Shown here piece after piece: positions 1 to 5,456 of a stretch of DNA of 6,248 nucleotides. The position numbers and the translations under genes were made by a program. Source of the DNA: Thermoleophilia bacterium (GTDB lineage: Bacteria; Actinomycetota; Thermoleophilia; Gaiellales; Gaiellaceae); contig JAOUEK010000134.1 of assembly GCA_029858755.1 (NCBI GenBank), positions 1 through 6,248 of the forward strand. Reading direction: 5' to 3'. The notes under the pieces were generated by a model that was not told where the DNA came from, did not search any database, and was given only the letters and a program-made list of their open reading frames with translations. Position 1 is the first letter of the stretch. Each line of letters opens with the position of its first letter.

Positions 1-768
1 CCCCGGCGGCACGGTGTGGAAGTTGAAGAAGCCCATCACGTTCCGCGGTGCCGCGGGCAGCCACTCGCGATAGGCGGCGAGCACGGCCTCGGCGTCCTCG
101 AGCGCCCAGAACGTCGGCCCACCGAAGACCGTGTCCACCGGGTGCGCCCTGAATGTGAACGAGGTGACCACGCCGAAGTTCCCGCCGCCGCCCCGGATCG
201 CCCAGAACAGGTCCGGGTGCTCGTCTGCGCTCGCCGTCACGCTGCTCCCGTCGGCGAGCACCAGCTCGGCCGAGAGCAGGTTGTCGATCGTCAGCCCGTA
301 GCGCCTCGTCAGGTACCCGTGGCCGCCTCCCAGCGTGAGCCCCGCGACCCCCGTCGTGGAGATGATCCCGCCCGGCACGGCAAGCCCGTGCTCGGTCGTC
401 GCGGCGTCGACCTCTCGCCACAGCGAGCCGCCGCCGATGCGCACCTCACGCGTCGAGGGGTCGACCGTGATCTCCTTCAGCAGCGAGAGGTCGCAGACGA
501 CCCCGTCGTCGACGCTGCCCAGTCCGGCGCCGTTGTGGCCGCCGGCGCGGATCGCGAGCGGCAGGTCGTGCTCGCGCGCGAAGCGGATCGTCGCCGCCAC
601 GTCGTCGGCGTCGGCGCAGCGTGCGATCAGCGCGGGGCGCTTGTCGAACATGGCGTTGAAGAGCTCGCGCGCCTCGTCGTAGCCGGCGTCGCCTGGCCCG
701 ATGAGGGTGCCGCCGAAGCCCGCGAGCTCGGTGCGGGCGGCTGCGGCTGGTGTGGCTGTCGTGCTCAC
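1..768 (-). CDS. FAD-linked oxidoreductase, berberine-bridge-enzyme type (5' part, cut by left edge)
   Basis: A flavoenzyme of the PCMH-fold, BBE-like oxidase family, which uses covalently bound FAD to oxidise sugars, alcohols or secondary metabolites; the substrate cannot be read here. The 256 visible residues hold the FAD-binding domain. RAGGH at residues 74-78 carries the histidine (His78) that in this family is linked to the flavin 8-alpha carbon. PGGIISTTGVAGLTLGGGHGY (split about 132-152) is the second FAD-contacting loop; it has no cysteine where bicovalent members have one, so single covalent attachment is predicted. IRGGGGNFGVVTSF (191-204) is the third hallmark. The substrate domain begins near residue 215 and is lost past the window edge; full members are about 450 residues. 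The GTG start at 766-768 is chosen because GGGAGG lies six bases upstream. No signal peptide or membrane segment is visible. Divergent from the LuxR-family regulator, which may control it. Family call is strong; specificity is unknown. Confidence 0.93.
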   Translation of the reverse strand, partial: MSTTATPAAAARTELAGFGGTLIGPGDAGYDEARELFNAMFDKRPALIARCADADDVAATIRFAREHDLPLAIRAGGHNGAGLGSVDDGVVCDLSLLKEITVDPSTREVRIGGGSLWREVDAATTEHGLAVPGGIISTTGVAGLTLGGGHGYLTRRYGLTIDNLLSAELVLADGSSVTASADEHPDLFWAIRGGGGNFGVVTSFTFRAHPVDTVFGGPTFWALEDAEAVLAAYREWLPAAPRNVMGFFNFHTVPPG

Positions 769-774
769 GTCGTA

Positions 775-780
775 CCTCCC
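775..780 (-). promoter_or_regulatory. Shine-Dalgarno of the FAD oxidoreductase
   Basis: On the minus strand GGGAGG lies six bases before the GTG codon at 766-768. It is the only good ribosome binding site nearby and decides the start. Confidence 0.75.
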
Positions 781-798
781 GGATGGATGTCGCCCGCC

Positions 799-827
799 AC
801 GGTACGCGGGGCCGGCTTCGGCGTCAT
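799..827 (-). promoter_or_regulatory. Candidate sigma-70-type promoter for the FAD oxidoreductase
   Basis: Read on the minus strand, ATGACG (822-827) resembles a -35 box (four of six matches to TTGACA). After a 17-base spacer, TACCGT (799-804) fits the TANNNT -10 pattern common in actinobacteria. Transcription would start near 792, leaving a leader of about 24 bases that contains the Shine-Dalgarno. Such matches are easy to find by chance, so this is tentative. Confidence 0.35.
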
Positions 828-870
828 GACTCGCCCTGACCCACTTTCCTCCCGGCAACGCCGTGCGCGT

Positions 871-876
871 GATAAT
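871..876 (+). promoter_or_regulatory. Candidate -10 box of the LuxR-family regulator gene
   Basis: GATAAT matches TATAAT at five of six bases and is the only such AT-rich hexamer upstream of the regulator gene. Transcription would begin at about 882-884, essentially at the first plausible codon, so the transcript would be leaderless or nearly so. No convincing -35 box is visible at 15-19 bases upstream. The hexamer forms part of the left arm of the inverted repeat, so a protein bound there would be expected to block polymerase. Confidence 0.35.
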
Positions 877-890
877 CAGATCTGACTATC
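871..890. promoter_or_regulatory. 20-bp near-perfect inverted repeat, candidate operator between divergent genes
   Basis: The left arm GATAATCAGA (871-880) and the right arm TCTGACTATC (881-890) are reverse complements at nine of ten positions, with no spacer. The central ten bases, TCAGATCTGA (876-885), form a perfect palindrome. The site is AT-rich against very GC-rich surroundings and lies at the 5' end of the LuxR-family regulator gene, covering its probable -10 box and start. LuxR-type helix-turn-helix proteins usually bind dyads of about this size as dimers, so autoregulation and control of the divergent oxidoreductase are reasonable inferences. The binding protein is not shown by the sequence; a TetR, GntR or MarR-type factor encoded elsewhere could also use such a site. 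Confidence 0.5.
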
Positions 891-3857
891 GACGAGCGAC
901 GTCTCCCTGGACTCCTTCGACTGCCGCCGGCCTTTCCGTTCGCCGGCCGTGCGCGCGAGCTCGCCACCCTGCGGGCGCTGCTCCCGCGCGCCGCCGGTGA
1001 GGGCCGAAGGGCAGCGCTCGTCTCCGGTGAGCCGGGCTCGGGGAAGAGTCGACTCGCCGGCGAGCTCGCCCGTGCGTTGGCCGATGACGGCGCGATCGTG
1101 CTCTACGGCGGCTGCGACTCGGTGGTGAGGACGCCGTACGGCGCGTTCGTCGAGGCCCTCGGCACGCTCGGGAACCACCTCGACGTGGGGGCGCTCGGCG
1201 TCCAGCTCGGCCCTCGCGGCGGGCGGCTCGAGCGGCTGCTCCCCGAGCTCGCGAGCGGGGATGGCCCGCGGTCCGAGGAGGTCGACGTGGACGCCGATGC
1301 GGAGCGCCATCGCCTCCACACCGCGGTCGCGGGGCTGCTCACGGCGGCCGGGCACCAGGCGCCGCTGCTCATCGTGCTCGACGACCTGCACTGGGCCGAC
1401 GTCTCCACGCTCCTCCTCCTCCGCCACCTCGTCCGCTCTGCCGCTGATGCGCGCATGCTCCTGGTGGGCACCTTCCGCGACGTCGAGGCGGACGTGCCTG
1501 CCGCGCTCTCGGAGACGCTCGCCGAGCTGTCGCGCTCCGAGGGCGTCGTGCGCCTGCGCCTCGGCGGTCTGGACCGCGAGGACGTCGCCGAGTTCCTGCG
1601 GCTTGCGTCCGGCGTCGATCCCGAGGGCGAAACGACTACCGAGATCGCGGCTCTGACCGGAGGCAACGCGTTCCTGCTCACCGAGCTGTGGCGCGAGCTG
1701 GTCGACTCGGACGCGATCGCGGTCGACGCGACCCATGTTCGCCTCGTGCGGCCGCTCGTCGACGTGGCGACGCCCGAGACGGTGCGGGAGGTCGTGGCGC
1801 AGCGGGTCGCCCGTCTCGACGAGACGACCGGCGCGGTGCTCGAGCTGGGTGCGGTCGCGGGCGCATCGTTCGAGCTCGACATCGTCCGGCGGGCATCGGC
1901 GCTGGAGGAGGGAGTGTTGCTCGACGCGCTCGATCAGGCGGTGCGCAGCGGGCTCGTCGTCGAGGCGCCGGGCATCGGCCTCGCCTACCGCTTCGCGCAC
2001 GAGCTCGTTCGCCGCTCGGTGATCGACCGGGTGTCTGCCGGATCGCGCGCGGAGCTCAACCTCCGGGTTGCCGAGGCGCTGGAGAGTCGTCCCTCCGCGG
2101 TCAGGTCGCACGGCCATCTGGCTGCGCTGGCCTACCACTTCGCAGAGGCAGCGCCCCTCGGCGACCGTGAACGCGCCGTCTCGTACAACCTGCGCGCTGC
2201 TGACTCGGCGGCGGCAGCGCTCGCGTTCGACGAGGCGGTGGGGCATCTCCACGCGGCGCTCGCAGTCGGCGTGGTCGACTCGGGGCGCCGCGGGACGATC
2301 GACCTCGAGCTCGGGTACGCGTGCCACCGCGCCGGGCGGTCGCTCGAGGCGCTCGATGCCTTCCGCCACGCGGCGGAGGTTGCCCAGGAGCTCGACGACG
2401 TCGAGCTCCTGGCCCGCGCGGCGATCGGCTTCGAGGAGGCGTGTTGGCGTCCCGCGATCCACGACGCGGGAGCCGTCGAGTTGCTGGAGGAAGCCGTCGC
2501 CGCAGTCGGGCCGGAGCCGTCAGAGCTTCGGGTGCGCCTGCTCGGGGCCCTGACCCGGGCGCTCGACTTCACCGGGGACTACCCGCGGGCGCGACCGACG
2601 CGTGACGAGGCGACCTCCATGGCGCGGGCGCTCGGCGACCGAGCGGCGCTCGGGTGGGTGCTGTCGTCCGCCTACTGGTCGCGGGGCTCGAGATCGGACG
2701 ACGAGATCAACGCGATGCTGGCCGAGGCGCTCACGATCGGCGAGGAGATCGACGACGCGAGCATCGAGGCGGAGGCGCTGTGGTGGCTGGTGCCCTCGTA
2801 CGTGTCACTCGGCAACGTCGGGGCGGCGCGCGCCGCGCTCGGCCGGCTGTTCGAGCTCGCACGGCAGCTCGGCGAGCCGTTCCGCCTCCACGTCGCCGAG
2901 CACTATGCGTCCGCGCTCGCCCTCTGCGACGGCGACCTCGCCGCTGCCGAGGCGGCGGCACGCCGCTCGCACGAATGGAGCCGCCTGCTCCGGGGACGTG
3001 ACGCGTCGAGCGTCCACGGCATCCAGATGTTCGGCATCCGGCGGGAGCAGGGACGCCTCGCGGAGCTCGCGCCCGCCGTCCGCGTCCTCGCCGCCCGCGG
3101 CGGCTCGGGCGCCTGGCCCCCCGCGCTCGCCGTCCTCCTGGCCGACCTGGGGATGTCCGACGACGCCTCCCGGGAGCTCGCGCGCATCCGAGCCGAGGGG
3201 CTCGGCGCCGTGGGGCGGACGCTCTGGCTCGCCACGCTCGCATACGTCACCGAGGCCGCTGTGGCCGTCCGTGACGAGGCGCTGGCCGTCGAGCTCTACC
3301 GCGGGCTCGAGCCCCATCGCGGGCACGCCATCCAGATCGGCCATCTCGTCGCCTGCCTCGGCTCCGCCGATCGTCATCTCGGCATGCTCGCGGGGCTGCT
3401 CGGCGACTGGGATCGGGCCGAGGAGCACTTCTACGCGGCGCGGTCGCTGAACGAGGCGCTCGGCGCACGCACCTGGCTCGCGCACACGCTCGTCGAGCAC
3501 GCCCGCATCGTGCTGGCCCGCCGAGCGGGCGGCGATCGAGGCCACGCCGCGCAGCTCCTCCGCGAGGCCTCGGCGATCGCCGAGGAGCACGGGCTCACGG
3601 CCGTGCTGACCCGTGCCCGGGCCCTCGGCGCGGAGCCCGGGTCCGCCCCGCGGCTCCCGGACGGGCTGTCGGCGCGCGAGATCGAGATCCTGGGCCTGGT
3701 CGCGCGTGGCCTGTCGAACCGCGAGCTCGGAGAGCGCCTGCACATCAGCCAGCACACGGTCGCGAACCACGTGCGCAGCATCCTGCGCAAGACCGGTTGC
3801 GCGAACCGCACCGAGGCCGCCGCCTACGCGCACCGTCACCGGCTGGTGACGCCCTAG
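882..3857 (+). CDS. Large ATP-binding LuxR-family transcriptional regulator (LAL / MalT-like)
   Basis: A cytoplasmic STAND-type regulator of about 991 residues, normal for the family (roughly 900-1,000). Such proteins sense a ligand through the middle domain, bind ATP, oligomerise and activate promoters. Domains, numbered from a CTG at 882: FPFAGRARELATLRALL near 18-34 opens the ATPase; Walker A GEPGSGKS at 49-56; Walker B LLIVLDDLHWAD at about 162-173; a GGNAFLL motif near 262-268; RFAHELVRR near 370, typical of these ATPases; a helical, TPR-like alanine- and leucine-rich region from about 430 to 910; and a LuxR helix-turn-helix at 929-983, from LSAREIEILGLVARGLSNRE to AAAYA, with recognition helix around ISQHTVANHV. 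The frame is open from 876 but has no ATG, GTG or TTG before a TTG at 1077, which lies beyond Walker A; the start given is therefore a best guess with no Shine-Dalgarno. The inducer is unknown. Divergent from the FAD oxidoreductase. Confidence 0.93.
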   Translation: MTIDERRLPGLLRLPPAFPFAGRARELATLRALLPRAAGEGRRAALVSGEPGSGKSRLAGELARALADDGAIVLYGGCDSVVRTPYGAFVEALGTLGNHLDVGALGVQLGPRGGRLERLLPELASGDGPRSEEVDVDADAERHRLHTAVAGLLTAAGHQAPLLIVLDDLHWADVSTLLLLRHLVRSAADARMLLVGTFRDVEADVPAALSETLAELSRSEGVVRLRLGGLDREDVAEFLRLASGVDPEGETTTEIAALTGGNAFLLTELWRELVDSDAIAVDATHVRLVRPLVDVATPETVREVVAQRVARLDETTGAVLELGAVAGASFELDIVRRASALEEGVLLDALDQAVRSGLVVEAPGIGLAYRFAHELVRRSVIDRVSAGSRAELNLRVAEALESRPSAVRSHGHLAALAYHFAEAAPLGDRERAVSYNLRAADSAAAALAFDEAVGHLHAALAVGVVDSGRRGTIDLELGYACHRAGRSLEALDAFRHAAEVAQELDDVELLARAAIGFEEACWRPAIHDAGAVELLEEAVAAVGPEPSELRVRLLGALTRALDFTGDYPRARPTRDEATSMARALGDRAALGWVLSSAYWSRGSRSDDEINAMLAEALTIGEEIDDASIEAEALWWLVPSYVSLGNVGAARAALGRLFELARQLGEPFRLHVAEHYASALALCDGDLAAAEAAARRSHEWSRLLRGRDASSVHGIQMFGIRREQGRLAELAPAVRVLAARGGSGAWPPALAVLLADLGMSDDASRELARIRAEGLGAVGRTLWLATLAYVTEAAVAVRDEALAVELYRGLEPHRGHAIQIGHLVACLGSADRHLGMLAGLLGDWDRAEEHFYAARSLNEALGARTWLAHTLVEHARIVLARRAGGDRGHAAQLLREASAIAEEHGLTAVLTRARALGAEPGSAPRLPDGLSAREIEILGLVARGLSNRELGERLHISQHTVANHVRSILRKTGCANRTEAAAYAHRHRLVTP

Positions 3858-3873
3858 CCCGACCCGGTACGAT
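3846..3873 (+). promoter_or_regulatory. Candidate leaderless promoter for the DUF4242 - acyl-CoA dehydrogenase pair
   Basis: GTGACG (3846-3851, four of six matches to TTGACA) and TACGAT (3868-3873, fits TANNNT) are separated by 16 bases. Six bases separate the -10 box from the A of the DUF4242 ATG at 3880, so transcription would be expected to start on or next to that codon. No Shine-Dalgarno precedes the ATG, which agrees with a leaderless message, a common arrangement in actinobacteria. The -35 part lies inside the last codons of the regulator gene. Read-through from the regulator gene is also possible because the gap is only 22 bases. Confidence 0.45.
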
Positions 3874-3880
3874 CATCAGA
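3871..3880. promoter_or_regulatory. Near-copy of the 871-880 half-site
   Basis: GATCATCAGA matches the left arm of the inverted repeat, GATAATCAGA, at nine of ten positions and in the same orientation toward the downstream start; the next base is T in both. The right arm is absent here. It overlaps the candidate -10 box and the first base of the DUF4242 ATG. It could be a half-site for the same regulator or a chance match. Confidence 0.3.
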
Positions 3881-4140
3881 TGCCGCTGTACGTGATCGAG
3901 CGCACGTTCGCAGAGCGTCTCGAGCTGACGGCCGACGACGTTCGCCTGATCGAGGACGTCAACGCCGACGAGGGCGTGAGCTGGCTCTTCTCCTTCCTCT
4001 CGGCCGACCAGCAGCGGTCCTACTGCCTGTACGAGGCGCCGTCGCCGGACGCGATCGTCGCCGCCGCACGGCGCGCAGACGTCCCCGTGGACTCGATCGT
4101 GGAAGTCTCGAAGTTCGTGCCGGCCGAGTTGCTCGCCTGA
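3880..4140 (+). CDS. DUF4242 family protein (SCO4226-like small ferredoxin-fold protein)
   Basis: An 86-residue cytoplasmic protein. The opening MPLYVIERTF, the central WLFSFLSADQQRSYCLYEAP and the end segment ADVPVDSIVEVSKFVP match the DUF4242 pattern of beta strand, helix, paired strands (with a Tyr-Cys-Leu-Tyr strand around residues 48-51), helix and final strand, as in alpha/beta ferredoxin-like dimers. The characterised relative SCO4226 of Streptomyces coelicolor binds nickel, but metal ligands cannot be confidently assigned here, so a nickel role is only a family hint. The length is normal. It starts 22 bases after the regulator gene, with no Shine-Dalgarno but a suitably placed -10 box, and ends 9 bases before the acyl-CoA dehydrogenase, so the two are probably cotranscribed. 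Family assignment is good; function is unknown. Confidence 0.88.
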   Translation: MPLYVIERTFAERLELTADDVRLIEDVNADEGVSWLFSFLSADQQRSYCLYEAPSPDAIVAAARRADVPVDSIVEVSKFVPAELLA

Positions 4141-4143
4141 GGG
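4138..4143 (+). promoter_or_regulatory. Shine-Dalgarno of the acyl-CoA dehydrogenase, overlapping the upstream stop
   Basis: TGAGGG contains the TGA stop of the DUF4242 gene and lies six bases before the GTG start at 4150. It supports that start. Ribosomes terminating on the first gene would already cover this site, so translational coupling is likely. Confidence 0.55.
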
Positions 4144-4149
4144 CGCTCC

Positions 4150-5331
4150 GTGCCCTGGGATCCGCTCACCGAGGAGCAGCGGGAGGTGCGCGAGCTCGTA
4201 CGCACCCTGGCGCGAGAGCGGGTGGCGCCGCGGGCTGCGGAGATAGACGCCTCGCACGAGTTCCCCTGGGACGTGGTGGAGCTGTTCCGACAGCACGGCC
4301 TGTTCGGCCTGTTCTTCGAAGAGGAGCACGGGGGCGCGGGGACGGGCGCGTTGCTCTCCCTGGTGGCGATCGAGGAGGTGTCCAAGGTCTGCGCCACGTC
4401 GGGGCTGATCCTGGCGGTGCAGGAGCTCGGCTCGCTGGGGCTGAAGCTCGGCGGCTCCGAGGAGCAGCGCGCGCGGTGGCTGCCGCGGCTCGCGTCGGGG
4501 GAGGTGCTCGCGGCGTACGCGTTGACGGAGGCGGGGTCGGGGTCGGACTCGGCGGCGATGCGCAGCACCGCCCGGCGCGACGGCGACGGCTGGGTGCTCG
4601 ACGGGAGCAAGCGGTTCATCACCAACGCGGGCGTCGCGGGGCTGTACACGGTGTTCGCGAAGACCGACCCGGAGGCCGGGCATGCGGGGATCTCGGCGTT
4701 CCTGGTGGAGGCCGACGTGCCGGGGTTCGAGGTCGCCAGGCTGGAGCCGAAGATGGGGATCGCCGGCTCGACCACGGGCGAGCTCGTGCTCGGCGGCTGC
4801 CGCGTGCCGGCGGGGAGCTTGCTCGGCCAGGAGGGCGACGGCTTCAAGCTCGCGATGCGGATCCTCGACCGCTCGCGGCCGGGGGTGGCCGCGCAGGCGC
4901 TCGGGATCGCGCAGGGCGCGACCGACTACGCGCTCGAGTATGCGCGCACCCGCGAGACCATGGGCAAGCCGATCGCGTCCCACCAGCTGATCGCCGCGAA
5001 GCTGGCGGACATGGAGGTGATGTGCGAGGCGGCGCGCGGGCTGCTCTACCGCTTCGGGCGCATGGTCGACGAGGGCGCCGACGACGCCGAGCTGACCAAG
5101 GCCTCGGCGATGGCGAAGCTCCTCTGCGGCGACGTCGCGATGCAGGTGACGACCGAGGCGGTGCAGATCCTCGGCGGCTACGGCTACATCCGCGAGTACC
5201 CGGTGGAGCGCTTCATGCGCGACGCCAAGATCACGCAGATCTACGAGGGCACCCAGGAGGTGCAGCGCCTCGTGATCGCGCGCGAGATGCTCAGGGAGAC
5301 CCGGGCCTTCCTCCTCGCCGGCGTCACCTGA
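4150..5331 (+). CDS. Acyl-CoA dehydrogenase (FadE-type)
   Basis: A cytoplasmic FAD enzyme that makes the alpha,beta double bond of an acyl-CoA and passes electrons to electron-transfer flavoprotein, in fatty-acid or branched-chain amino-acid breakdown. The 393 residues match the usual short/medium-chain family length. Visible parts: N-terminal helical domain (about 1-118); first family signature ALTEAGSGSD at 124-133 in the beta domain; KRFITNAGVA at 154-163; FAD-contacting stretch around 240-275 with RTRETMGKP; and second signature starting QILGGYGYIREYPVERFMRD at 339-358. Glu366 in IYEGTQEVQR lies where the catalytic base sits in short- and medium-chain enzymes, so the active site looks intact. 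The acyl chain preference cannot be read. GTG 4150 is chosen for its Shine-Dalgarno and because PWDPLTEEQREVREL is a standard family N-terminus. It lies 9 bases after the DUF4242 gene, presumably in one operon. No ETF or other beta-oxidation genes are in the window. Confidence 0.96.
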   Translation: MPWDPLTEEQREVRELVRTLARERVAPRAAEIDASHEFPWDVVELFRQHGLFGLFFEEEHGGAGTGALLSLVAIEEVSKVCATSGLILAVQELGSLGLKLGGSEEQRARWLPRLASGEVLAAYALTEAGSGSDSAAMRSTARRDGDGWVLDGSKRFITNAGVAGLYTVFAKTDPEAGHAGISAFLVEADVPGFEVARLEPKMGIAGSTTGELVLGGCRVPAGSLLGQEGDGFKLAMRILDRSRPGVAAQALGIAQGATDYALEYARTRETMGKPIASHQLIAAKLADMEVMCEAARGLLYRFGRMVDEGADDAELTKASAMAKLLCGDVAMQVTTEAVQILGGYGYIREYPVERFMRDAKITQIYEGTQEVQRLVIAREMLRETRAFLLAGVT

Positions 5332-5456
5332 TCGGAGCCCCACGCCGACGGCGGCCGCTGCGGCTCGACCACCTCCGGCACCGGCCGTGCAGGGCACGAC
5401 GCCGTCGCGGTAAACCCCCGATGCCGCCGGGCCGGAGACCCGCTACAGGTGAGACG

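Noticed and set aside
16..885. Plus-strand open frame opposite the FAD oxidoreductase (289 codons)
   Set aside because: The minus strand encodes a clear BBE-type oxidase with its own ribosome binding site; the plus-strand translation has no recognisable features.
1077..1079. TTG as the start codon of the LuxR-family regulator
   Set aside because: It falls after the Walker A motif at 1026-1049. The upstream in-frame sequence is clearly family-like, so starting here would remove the ATP-binding loop.
876..2462. Long open frame on the minus strand opposite the regulator gene (528 codons)
   Set aside because: Its translation is arginine-, glutamate- and histidine-rich with no recognisable domain, and it is antisense to a clearly real gene. 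Long antisense frames are a normal by-product of very high GC and strong third-position bias.
3616..3641. Inverted repeat CCCGGGC / GCCCGGG with a 12-base loop
   Set aside because: It lies inside the coding sequence for the linker just before the helix-turn-helix of the regulator, and is built from common GC-rich codons. There is no sign of a separate role.
3745..5397. Long open frame on the minus strand opposite the DUF4242 and acyl-CoA dehydrogenase genes (550 codons)
   Set aside because: Low-complexity Arg/Leu/His/Glu composition, no family motif, and it overlaps three real plus-strand features.
5386..5398. Hairpin CGTGC-AGG-GCACG after the acyl-CoA dehydrogenase as a terminator
   Set aside because: The stem is only five base pairs, with no following run of T; in DNA this GC-rich such stems are common.
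5421..5423. ATG as the start codon of the tryptophanase-like gene
   Set aside because: It is in frame but has no Shine-Dalgarno, and would add a Pro/Gly/Arg-rich 12-residue extension not seen in the family. GTG 5457 places EPFRIHSIE at the usual distance. It remains possible.
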